Below are positions 16,874 through 24,289 of a stretch of 64,000 nucleotides of DNA, piece by piece. The stretch spans positions 4,365,001 to 4,429,000 of the forward strand of contig NZ_AP025637.1 of the NCBI RefSeq assembly GCF_022846615.1. The letters run 5' to 3'. The translations under genes were made by a program, and so were the position numbers. Each line of letters starts with the position of its first letter. The first letter of the stretch is position 1. Origin of the DNA: Roseomonas fluvialis. GTDB taxonomy: Bacteria; Pseudomonadota; Alphaproteobacteria; Acetobacterales; Acetobacteraceae. A model generated the notes under the pieces. That model saw nothing but the letters and a program-made list of their open reading frames with translations. It did not search any database and was not told where the DNA came from.

Positions 16874-18547
16874 TCAGCGCCTCCGAAAGCCGGAGAGGGA
16901 GGAGAAGCGCATGGAGCCGGCGCGCGGGGTTGACGGCGCCGCCGGCGCGGTCGGTGGAGCCTGTGCGGGCGCGGGATCGCTACGCCGTGCCGGCGCGGTT
17001 CGAGACGCGTCGAGGTCGGAGCCGTAGGGCAGCGATGGTGCACCGGGCGGAGCTGCCGGGCGTGCGCCCTTCTTGGCGTAGGAGCTCGCCTGGAAACCCT
17101 GCACGCGGCCGTTCTCGTCGGTCGCGGTATGCGCCGGCAGGCGCGCGCGCTCGCCGCCGCCATCGCGCGTGGACGCCGCGGCCAGCATGGCCGGGCTGAG
17201 TTTCACGCCTGCCTTCTCCGCCACCACCTGGCAGCATTCGATCAGTGCGCAGTTCTTCGCAATGCGCCGATGCGCCTTCATGTCGCCGTCGCGATAGGCG
17301 TTCAGGATGCGAAGGTCGATCGGGTTCATCCCGACCGTCTCCGCGACCTTGTCCATATGCGCCTCGATCGCGAAGTCGACGCCGGTGATGCCAAAGCCGC
17401 GCATGGCGGTGGCCGGCGTGCGGTTGGTGTAGACGCAGTACACGTCAGCCGACACGTTCGGGATGGTGTAGGGGCCGGGCAGATGCCCCACGCCCTTGAT
17501 GATCGCGTAGGAGGACAGCCGGGTATAGGCGCCGGAGTCGAAGTAGCCGGTGAATTTCCGCGCGACGATCCGCCCGTCGCGCATCACGCCGTCCTTCACG
17601 TACCAGCGTTCGGCGCCACGCGGCGCGCCGACCTGCATTTCCTCCTCGCGGTCCCACATGAACTTCACGGGGCGGCCGGTCAGCATCGCACCCAGCACCG
17701 CGAGCGGTTCGTGGATGCTGTCCACCTTGCCGCCGAAGCCGCCGCCCACGGTGCCACCGATGAAGTGCAGTCGGCTTGACGGGGTCTCGAGCGTCTTCGA
17801 TGCCGTGGCGAGCGAGAAGAACAGCGTCTGGGTCGAAGTATGGCAGACGAAGCGGCCGTTCTGTTCGGGAGCGGCGATGGCGCCGCAGGTTTCAATCGGC
17901 GCCTGTTCGATCGGCGACATCTGGTAGCGGCCGTCGACGATGTGATCGGCCTGTCGAAAGGCCGCCTCCACATCGCCGAAGCGCAGCTTCTGGTGGTCGT
18001 ATTTGCCGTGATAGGCGAATTTGTTGTTCGGGTAGATGTCGAGCACGATCGGTGCGCCGGGCTTCACCGCTTCCTCGACATCGAGGACGTGCGGCAGCGG
18101 TTCCCATTCGACCCGGATCGCTGCGACCGCGTCGCGGGCCCGCGCATCGCTGGTGGCGATCACCGCCGCCACCGGCTCGCCGCGATAGCGCACGCGGTCG
18201 GTCGAAAGCAGCGGCTCGTCGTCGATGCCAAAGTCGAGCAGCGAGAGCAGCGTGTTGAGGTTGCGCGGCACGTCCTTGCCCGTCAGAACGCGGACCACGC
18301 CCGGCATGCGTTCGGCCGTTGCTGCATCGATGCGCCGGATGCGCGCCGCATGATGCGGCGAGCGCGCACACCGCATATGCAGCAGCCCTTCGAACAGATG
18401 GTCGTCGTAGAAGGGCGACCGCCCGGTCACGTGGCCGGTTATGTCCTGCCGGCGCGTCGGCTTGCCGATCTCGTTCAGGTCGTCGTTGCGCTCGTCGGCA
18501 AAGAACTGCTTGCGGAAGTCGATCATCGGCTGGTCGGACGCGCTCAT
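16874..18547 (-). CDS. Molybdopterin-binding hydroxylase subunit, N-terminal half (split gene)
   Basis: A 557-residue protein equal to the first half of xanthine/CO-dehydrogenase-family large subunits. It has the GKPTRRQDITGHVTG entry motif, the RYRGEPVAAVIATSD domain, the GGTVGGGFGGK molybdopterin-binding loop and the ATAMRGFG loop that reaches the active site. After about residue 500 the family similarity stops and an Ala/Pro/Arg-rich tail follows (about 60 residues, ending SGFRRR). The continuation of the domain is encoded by the next gene. Its start overlaps the stop of the 2Fe-2S gene as ATGA. It probably works as one half of a heteromeric molybdenum hydroxylase; the active-site loop does not show which substrate. 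Confidence 0.9.
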   Translation of the reverse strand: MSASDQPMIDFRKQFFADERNDDLNEIGKPTRRQDITGHVTGRSPFYDDHLFEGLLHMRCARSPHHAARIRRIDAATAERMPGVVRVLTGKDVPRNLNTLLSLLDFGIDDEPLLSTDRVRYRGEPVAAVIATSDARARDAVAAIRVEWEPLPHVLDVEEAVKPGAPIVLDIYPNNKFAYHGKYDHQKLRFGDVEAAFRQADHIVDGRYQMSPIEQAPIETCGAIAAPEQNGRFVCHTSTQTLFFSLATASKTLETPSSRLHFIGGTVGGGFGGKVDSIHEPLAVLGAMLTGRPVKFMWDREEEMQVGAPRGAERWYVKDGVMRDGRIVARKFTGYFDSGAYTRLSSYAIIKGVGHLPGPYTIPNVSADVYCVYTNRTPATAMRGFGITGVDFAIEAHMDKVAETVGMNPIDLRILNAYRDGDMKAHRRIAKNCALIECCQVVAEKAGVKLSPAMLAAASTRDGGGERARLPAHTATDENGRVQGFQASSYAKKGARPAAPPGAPSLPYGSDLDASRTAPARRSDPAPAQAPPTAPAAPSTPRAGSMRFSSLSGFRRR

Positions 18548-19017
18548 GCCCGGATCCTCCCTTCCGCCACGTCTAGAATGGCCGCGATGATCGGCTCGTA
18601 GCCGGTACAGCGGCAGAGGTTGCCGGCGATGGCCTCGATCACCTCCTCGCGGCTCGGTCGTGGATTGCGGTCGAGCAGCGCCTTCGCGCTCATCAGCATC
18701 CCGGGCGTGCAATAGCCGCATTGCGCGGCGAAGCGCTCCATGAAGGCTTCCTGCAGCGGATTCGGGCGCGCCTGGCCGAGGCCCGCGGTGGTCTCGACGC
18801 GTCGACCCTGGATTGCCTCGGCGAGAACAAGGCAGGAGAGGTGCGGTTCGCCGTCGACCAGCACGGTACAGGCGCCGCAGGTGCCCTGGCCGCAGCCATA
18901 TTTCGGCGACAGGTCGCCCACGCCGCGGCGTAGGAAATCGAGCAGGTTCTGGCCGTCCTCGGTAAAGGCTGCCTTCGCTTCGGCGTTCAAGGTGAAGGTG
19001 ACGGGCTTCATCGCCAT
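18544..19017 (-). CDS. 2Fe-2S subunit of molybdenum hydroxylase (CoxS/XdhS-like)
   Basis: A 157-residue two-cluster iron-sulfur protein. The plant-ferredoxin-type cluster uses C42, C47, C50 and C62 (GCGQGTCGACTVLV and LSCLV). The second, helical cluster uses QCGYCTPGM and NLCRCTGY. It relays electrons from the molybdenum centre to FAD. It starts one codon after the FAD-subunit gene ends and overlaps the molybdopterin-subunit gene. Length and spacing match the small subunits of aldehyde oxidase, isoquinoline oxidoreductase and CO dehydrogenase. Confidence 0.95.
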   Translation of the reverse strand: MAMKPVTFTLNAEAKAAFTEDGQNLLDFLRRGVGDLSPKYGCGQGTCGACTVLVDGEPHLSCLVLAEAIQGRRVETTAGLGQARPNPLQEAFMERFAAQCGYCTPGMLMSAKALLDRNPRPSREEVIEAIAGNLCRCTGYEPIIAAILDVAEGRIRA

Positions 19018-19018
19018 G

Positions 19019-19813
19019 TCAGAGCATCCGCTCCAGGAGGCGCCTCAGATGCACGCCCGCCACTTCGCGCCGGTACCACGCCGAGGCAAGCGCGTCGGTC
19101 GGTGGATCGAGCCCTTCGACCGCGGCCGCCGCGGCGCGCGCGAGAACGCCGAGATCGGGCGTAGCACCTTCGAGGACGCGTTCCGCGGCAGGCGCGCGGA
19201 TCGGCGTCGTGCCCATGGCGCCGAAGGCGATGCGCACCCCGCGCAGCCGGCCCGCGTCGCGCGGCAGGTGGGCGGCGATGGACAGCACCGATACGCCCTT
19301 CGGCTTCACCCGGCTGACCTTGAGGAAGGCGAAGGCACGCGGTTCGCGCGGCCTTGGCACCTGCACCGTCGCGACAAGCCCGGCCCGATCGCGTTCGCGC
19401 AGGAAGTCATCAATCGGACGCTGCGCACCACCGACTGAGACGACACGCGCGCCCAGCGCCAGCAGCGCGACCGCGAAGTCACCATAGGGGTGCGCGGCAA
19501 AGAGGTTCCCGCCCACGGTCGCCATGACGCGCACCTGCGGTCCGCCGACGGCGCGCGCAACCGGATGCAGGTGCGCCAGGTCTCGTTCCGCCAGGATCAT
19601 CGCCATGGTCACGCCGGCGCCGATCTCGGCGGTGTCGAACGAGGACCGGATCTGCCGCAGCGCGGGATCCGTCGTGCGCAGGATACGACCCTGCAGCGCG
19701 CCGGCGTTCACTTCACGCATCACGAGCGTGCCGCCACCGAGATAGGTTCCGTCCGACCCGAGCGCGCGCTGCACGTCGCCGAGAGTAGGATGGGTCTCCA
19801 CCATGACGGCCAT
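19019..19813 (-). CDS. FAD-binding subunit of molybdenum hydroxylase (CoxM/XdhB-like)
   Basis: A 264-residue FAD subunit of the CO/xanthine dehydrogenase family. The two FAD pyrophosphate motifs are present as YLGGGTLVMREVNAGA and ATVGGNLFAAHPYGDF. A C-terminal CODH FAD domain (RLRGVRIAFGAMGTTPIRA) follows. The ATG at 19813 overlaps the stop of the upstream SRPBCC gene (TGATG); a GTG one codon earlier is also possible. It completes a hydroxylase made of FAD, 2Fe-2S and a split molybdopterin subunit. The electron acceptor is not encoded nearby. Confidence 0.92.
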   Translation of the reverse strand: MAVMVETHPTLGDVQRALGSDGTYLGGGTLVMREVNAGALQGRILRTTDPALRQIRSSFDTAEIGAGVTMAMILAERDLAHLHPVARAVGGPQVRVMATVGGNLFAAHPYGDFAVALLALGARVVSVGGAQRPIDDFLRERDRAGLVATVQVPRPREPRAFAFLKVSRVKPKGVSVLSIAAHLPRDAGRLRGVRIAFGAMGTTPIRAPAAERVLEGATPDLGVLARAAAAAVEGLDPPTDALASAWYRREVAGVHLRRLLERML

Positions 19814-20259
19814 CACGCCGCTCCCTTCGCCAGGTAGGCGCGGATGGCGTCGAAGCCGCCCTGGTAGATGTCCTCGCCGACCATGTGGGCAAGTTCGGCC
19901 TCGCGGCCCGCCGGCGTGTCGAAGCGGCTCTCCCAGTGCCAGAAGGTGCGGTCGCCATCGGTCACGGGGGCGAGCCGGACATGGGAGACATAGTTGAACA
20001 GCGGAATCGGCGTATCGAGCAGGCAGTAGCTATAGGCCAGGTCCGCATCCGACAGCGTCAGAAGGCGTTCGCGCAGCTCCGACCCGTCGCGCAACCGGAA
20101 ACGGCGCACGCAGCCGACGCGATCAGAGCTCCAGCCGCGCTCGATCTGGCTTTCCGCCACGGGCGGGTGCCACTTATCGTGCCCGTTGAAATCGCGCAGC
20201 ACGTCCCAGACCGCTTCCACGGGCGCGTCAATCACGGTGCTTTTCACCACCTGCGGCAT
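19813..20259 (-). CDS. SRPBCC-family protein (CoxG-like), copy 2
   Basis: A 148-residue START/Bet v1-type protein with a hydrophobic ligand cavity. It starts with the family entry KSTVIDAPVEAVWDVLRDFNGHDKWHP and has CVRRFRLRDGSELRERLLTLSD. CoxG proteins of CO dehydrogenase clusters belong to this family and have been linked to membrane association and quinone delivery. No transmembrane tail is present here. It lies 2 bp after its paralogue and overlaps the FAD-subunit start, so it belongs with the hydroxylase. A polyketide-cyclase-like enzymatic role is the alternative. Confidence 0.85.
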   Translation of the reverse strand: MPQVVKSTVIDAPVEAVWDVLRDFNGHDKWHPPVAESQIERGWSSDRVGCVRRFRLRDGSELRERLLTLSDADLAYSYCLLDTPIPLFNYVSHVRLAPVTDGDRTFWHWESRFDTPAGREAELAHMVGEDIYQGGFDAIRAYLAKGAA

Positions 20260-20261
20260 GG

Positions 20262-20699
20262 TCAGGACGCCATCTGGCGCTTAAGCGCCTGGAATCCTGC
20301 AAGGAACACGTTCTGCCCGATGTTTGTCACCAGGTCGTCCGCCGCATCGGGCGCGCAGTCGAACTCGGCGGTCCATTCCGCGAAGGCACGGTCGCCATCG
20401 GTGATCGGCGTGAAGCGAAGCGTCGCGACATAGTTGGTCAGCGGCATCGGGCTCTCGAGGATCGAATAAGTGCAGAAGTAGTCATAGTCGGACAGTGCTA
20501 GCAGCTGTTCGCGCAGGCGATCGCCGTTCTGCAACCTGAAGTCTCGTACGCAGCCGACCCGGTCAGACGGCTCGCCATTCTCGATCCGGCTTTCGCGCAC
20601 AGCCGGCAGCCAGCGCGGCAGCGCGTTGAAGTCGCGCACCTTCTCCCAGACCCGCGCGACCGGCGCATCGATGACGGAGCTGACATAGACCCGCGCCAT
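20262..20699 (-). CDS. SRPBCC-family protein (CoxG-like), copy 1
   Basis: A 145-residue START/Bet v1-type protein, clearly paralogous to the next gene: both share SSVIDAPVARVWEKVRDFN-like openings, SDRVGCVR and the TDGDR-W core. The ATG at 20699 overlaps the flotillin stop as TGATG. The two copies have diverged enough to suggest different ligands or partners. No signal peptide and no membrane anchor. Position between the flotillin and the hydroxylase subunits suggests it links the two, which is inference. Confidence 0.85.
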   Translation of the reverse strand: MARVYVSSVIDAPVARVWEKVRDFNALPRWLPAVRESRIENGEPSDRVGCVRDFRLQNGDRLREQLLALSDYDYFCTYSILESPMPLTNYVATLRFTPITDGDRAFAEWTAEFDCAPDAADDLVTNIGQNVFLAGFQALKRQMAS

Positions 20700-23431
20700 C
20701 ACTTGTCCCCGCTCTTGGGGGCCTTGCGCGCGGCTTCGCCAATGCGCTGCATGTCGGAGGCCTCGCGGATCAGCCCGCCCTGCTTGCTGAGGTTGCCGCC
20801 ATCGATGCCGATATCGCTCAGCAGGTTGTCGATCAGCGGGGCCTGCACGCGGTAGCGCAGCGCCGAATTGATCACCTCATCGGTAGGCGACCCGCCGCCG
20901 GTGCCGCCCCCGCCACCGGTGACACCGTCCAGCTGCACGATGCGGATGTCCTGGATCTTCTCCAGCGGCTTGACGCTGGCGGCGACGATGCCTTCGACAT
21001 GCTCGAGCAGCTTGCGGCGGAACAGCGAATGCCGCGCCTCGTCGGTGAGGACGTTTTCGGCCTCGTTGAGCAGCTTCTGCGCCTCGGCCTCCACCGCGGC
21101 GCGCACCTTCTGTGCCTCAGCTGCAAGCCGCGCCTCGGCGGCGGCCTTCTCGGCCATCACGACATCGACCGACTTGCGACGGTTGGCGGCCTCGGTCTCA
21201 TGGACGGTGCGGACCTTCTCCTCGGCGACAGCGGCCAGGGCGCGCGCGGCGTCGGCCTCGGCCCGCGCCGCAGATTCCTCCAGCGACTTGCGGTAGATGG
21301 CAACCGCCTTATCCATCTGGGCGGCTTCCACAGTCCGCTCGCGCTCGACCTCGAGGCGGCGGCGTACGGTCTCGTGGTCGATGCGGATCTCGTCGAGCTG
21401 GCGCTCGGACGCGATCCGCGCACGCTCAATGTCCTCGCGGCTGACGATCTCGGCCTCGCGCAGGTTCTGCACGCGCGCGATCTCCAGCTGTTCGAGTGCG
21501 CGGCGGCGTTCGAGGCGCGCGGCCTCCACCGTGCGCTCGCGCTCGACCGCGGCGGTCTCGACGTCGCGCTCGGCGGCAATCTGGGCCTGGCGCACGCTGG
21601 CATCGGCCATCGTCGCCTTCGCCTTTTCCTCGGCAAGGGCCACCACGCGTGCCTGCTCGGCGGATTCCACGAGCCGCTTGCGCTCGATATCGGTGACCTC
21701 GCGCACGCGCTGGCTGGCGATGCGTTCCTGCTCGAGCACCAGCTCGGTCGCGATCCTGGCCTTCTCGATGCCTTCGCGCCGCGCGATCTCGGCACTCTCG
21801 ACCGCCCTTTCGCGGACGATCTCACGCGAGCGTGTCGCCTCCTCGGCGGCGATCCGATCGGCGGCCAGGCTTCGCTCGCGCGCGATACGGGCGGCCTCGG
21901 TCGCCTCCCCGGCGGCGATCTCGGCGGCCTCCACAGCCTTCTGGCGTTCGATCTCGAGCTCGCGGATGCGCCGGTCCTCGGCGATCCGGGCCTGGTTGAC
22001 CTCCGCGGCCTGGGCGATGCGCGCGCGCTCCACCGTCTCGCGCGAGGCGATCTCGAGTTCGTCGAGCGTCTTCTGCCGTTCGATCTCCTGCTTGCGGACC
22101 TCTTCCTCGCCGGAGATGCGGGTCTGGTTCAGCAGCAGGGTCTGCGCCATGCGCCGCTTCTCGGTCTCCTCGCGGGCGGCGATGTCCGCCTGTTCGGTGG
22201 CGCGCTGGCGTTCGATCTCGAGGGCCTGCGTCTCGCGCTCCTTGGCGATGCGGGCCTCGTCGACCGCCCTTTCCTGGGCGATGCGGGCGCGTTCGGTCGC
22301 CTCGCGCGCCGCGATCTCCGCCTCCTGGAGCAACCGCTGCTTCTCGATCTCGCGCGTCTCGGTCTCCTGCTCGTTGGCGATGCGCGCTTCGCGCACCGCG
22401 CGTTCCTGCAGGATGCGCGCGGTCTCGATCTCCTGGCGCGCGGCGATTTCGTCGGCGTCGATCGCTTTCTGGCGCGCGATCTCGCGCGCGCGCACCTCGC
22501 GCTCGGAGGCGATGCGCGCCTCGGCGATGATTTGTTCGTTGGCGATCCGTGCCTTCTCGATCGTTTCGCGCGAGGCGATCTGCGCCTCCTCGGCCTCGGC
22601 GTCGCGCGTCGCGCGCTCGCGTGCGAGTTCCGCACGCTGCTGGGCACGGCGGAATTCGATCTCGCGCTCCTGCTCGAGGCGTGCGCTCTCGCTGTCCCGT
22701 TCGATATCGAGCGCCATCTTCTCGGCTTCGAGGTTGCGGGCGCGGATCTGGATCATCGAGTCCTGCTCGATGTCGTTGCGCTCCTTGCGCTTGCTCTCGA
22801 TGTTCCGGATGAGGGCGGTGAGGCCCTCGGCGTCGAAGCGGTTGGACGGGTTGAAGAATTCGAGGCTGGTCTGGTCGATGTCGAGGATCGCGACGCTCTC
22901 GATCTCGAGGCCGTTCTTGTCGAGGTCGACCTGCGCCGTCTCGCGCACCCGCGTCACGTAGGACGCGCGGTTCTCATGCATGCCCGCCATGTCCATCTCG
23001 GCGGCGATGGCCCGCAACGCGCTTTCGAATTTGCCCGACAGAAGTTCGTGCAGGAGGCCCGGCTCCAGGGTCCGGCGCCCGAGCGTCGAGGCGGCCATGG
23101 AGACCGCCGTGTGCTCCGGCCGCACCCGCACGTAGAACTCGGCTTCGAGGTCGACGCGCATGCGGTCCTTGGTGATCACCGCCTCGGTCTTCGTGCGGCT
23201 GATCTTCAGCGGCAGCACGTTCATGTTGACCGGCGTGATGTCGTGCACGATCGGCCAGACGAAGGCGCCGCCGTCGATCACCACCTTCTCGCCGAGCAGG
23301 CCGGTGCGCACGAAGGCGACTTCCTTGGTGGAGCGGCGATAGAGCCGCTGCATTACCCAGTAGACGATCGCGATGACGATGACCGCGACAATCAGCCAGA
23401 GGATCAGTCCGCCGATGAATTGCCCGTCCAT
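20699..23431 (-). CDS. Giant flotillin-like SPFH protein with long hendecad coiled coil
   Basis: A 910-residue membrane scaffold protein. Residues 9-27 form one transmembrane helix. The SPFH/Band-7 domain follows (about 35-235: STKEVAFVRTGLLGEKVVIDGG to RNIESKRKERNDIE). From residue 239 to 714 the protein is an almost unbroken series of 11-residue units such as ARIAQERAVDE and LEIERQKAVEA. There are about 42 units with one 3-residue stutter near 613-615. A conventional helical region and a Gly-rich linker (834-842) then lead to a short C-terminal tail. Ordinary bacterial flotillins are much shorter, so the stalk is greatly expanded. Flotillins oligomerise into membrane cages or lipid platforms. 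It lies inside the hydroxylase/transport unit, overlapping the first SRPBCC gene, so it may organise that machinery at the membrane (inference). Confidence 0.92.
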   Translation of the reverse strand: MDGQFIGGLILWLIVAVIVIAIVYWVMQRLYRRSTKEVAFVRTGLLGEKVVIDGGAFVWPIVHDITPVNMNVLPLKISRTKTEAVITKDRMRVDLEAEFYVRVRPEHTAVSMAASTLGRRTLEPGLLHELLSGKFESALRAIAAEMDMAGMHENRASYVTRVRETAQVDLDKNGLEIESVAILDIDQTSLEFFNPSNRFDAEGLTALIRNIESKRKERNDIEQDSMIQIRARNLEAEKMALDIERDSESARLEQEREIEFRRAQQRAELARERATRDAEAEEAQIASRETIEKARIANEQIIAEARIASEREVRAREIARQKAIDADEIAARQEIETARILQERAVREARIANEQETETREIEKQRLLQEAEIAAREATERARIAQERAVDEARIAKERETQALEIERQRATEQADIAAREETEKRRMAQTLLLNQTRISGEEEVRKQEIERQKTLDELEIASRETVERARIAQAAEVNQARIAEDRRIRELEIERQKAVEAAEIAAGEATEAARIARERSLAADRIAAEEATRSREIVRERAVESAEIARREGIEKARIATELVLEQERIASQRVREVTDIERKRLVESAEQARVVALAEEKAKATMADASVRQAQIAAERDVETAAVERERTVEAARLERRRALEQLEIARVQNLREAEIVSREDIERARIASERQLDEIRIDHETVRRRLEVERERTVEAAQMDKAVAIYRKSLEESAARAEADAARALAAVAEEKVRTVHETEAANRRKSVDVVMAEKAAAEARLAAEAQKVRAAVEAEAQKLLNEAENVLTDEARHSLFRRKLLEHVEGIVAASVKPLEKIQDIRIVQLDGVTGGGGGTGGGSPTDEVINSALRYRVQAPLIDNLLSDIGIDGGNLSKQGGLIREASDMQRIGEAARKAPKSGDK
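21290..22717 (-). repeat. Hendecad (11-residue) protein repeat array within flotillin
   Basis: About 42 consecutive 33-bp units encode 11-residue repeats, with Ile or Val at the third position and charged residues elsewhere. A looser 44-residue higher-order pattern is visible (ARIA, ARIA, LEIE, AEIA units in turn). The 3-residue insertion at codons 613-615 is the only clear break. The DNA units have diverged, so this is an old, selected protein repeat and not a fresh tandem duplication. Confidence 0.85.
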
Positions 23432-23449
23432 AGTCGTGCCCCCTGCTGC

Positions 23450-24289
23450 TCAGCGGCCCGTGATGCGCTTGAAGGCGCGGGTCTGCTCGGTCAACGCGAT
23501 CTCGGTCGGCAGGCGCTCCATCGAGGAGGCGCCGTAGAAGCCATGGCATATCGCGGCGGTCTTGAGGACGAATTCGGCATCCGCCGGCATCGCGACCGGT
23601 CCGCCATGCACCAGGATGATGGCATCAGGCTTTACTGCCAGCGCCGCGGCCGCGAGGCGATCCACCACCGCAGGGCAGTCCGCGAGCTTCAGCGCCGTCT
23701 CGGCGCCGATGCTGCCGCCGGTGGTCAGCCCGAGATGCACGACGATGATGTCCGCGCCGGCGCCCGCCATGGCGGCGGCGTCGGCCTCGCTGAAGACATA
23801 GGGCGTGGTCAGCAGGTCCTTCTCGCGCGCCAGGGCGATCATCTCGACCTCCTGCGCGTAGGACATGCCGGTCTCCTCGAGGTTCTGCCGGAACGTGCCG
23901 TCGATCAGCCCGACCGTGGGGAAATTCTGTACCCCGGCGAAGCCGATGCGCTTCACGTCATCGAGGAAGACCTCCATCCGGCGGAACGGGTCGGTGGCGC
24001 AGACCCCGGCCAGCACGGGCGTACGCTTGATGACCGGCAGCACCTCGCCCGCCATCTCCATGACGATTGCGTTGGCATCGCCATAGGGCATGAGGCCGGC
24101 GAGGCTGCCGCGACCGGCCATGCGGTATCGGCCGGAATTGTAGATGACGATCAGGTCGATCCCGCCGGCTTCCTCACACTTGGCCGACAGGCCCGTGCCG
24201 GCGCCGCCGCCGACGATGGGCTCGTTCCGGGCGATCATGGCGCGGAAGCGCCCCATGATCTGCGATCGGGTTTCCTGCCTGGCGCTCAT
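23450..24289 (-). CDS. Tm-1-type TIM-barrel protein (phosphoenolpyruvate hydrolase family)
   Basis: A 279-residue TIM-barrel protein of the PEP-hydrolase/PEP-mutase-like family. This family forms the C-terminal half of plant Tm-1 (tomato mosaic virus resistance) proteins. Landmarks are [38 protein letters not shown] split across two strands, [13 protein letters not shown], and [15 protein letters not shown]. The start overlaps the stop of the preceding LivF/Tm-1 fusion as ATGA. Together the two genes encode both halves of a Tm-1-like protein. The biochemical function of bacterial members is not established; a role in the catabolic pathway of this operon is inference. Confidence 0.88.
   Translation of the reverse strand: MSARQETRSQIMGRFRAMIARNEPIVGGGAGTGLSAKCEEAGGIDLIVIYNSGRYRMAGRGSLAGLMPYGDANAIVMEMAGEVLPVIKRTPVLAGVCATDPFRRMEVFLDDVKRIGFAGVQNFPTVGLIDGTFRQNLEETGMSYAQEVEMIALAREKDLLTTPYVFSEADAAAMAGAGADIIVVHLGLTTGGSIGAETALKLADCPAVVDRLAAAALAVKPDAIILVHGGPVAMPADAEFVLKTAAICHGFYGASSMERLPTEIALTEQTRAFKRITGR

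Noticed and set aside
15848..19813. True CO dehydrogenase (coxMSL)
   Set aside because: The active-site loop of form I CODH (AYRCSFR) is not present; the loop here reads ATAMRGFG, so it is a related hydroxylase.
21290..22717. Periodic DNA that could suggest a CRISPR array or satellite
   Set aside because: The 33-bp units are diverged, in frame and encode conserved hendecads; there are no identical repeats with unique spacers.
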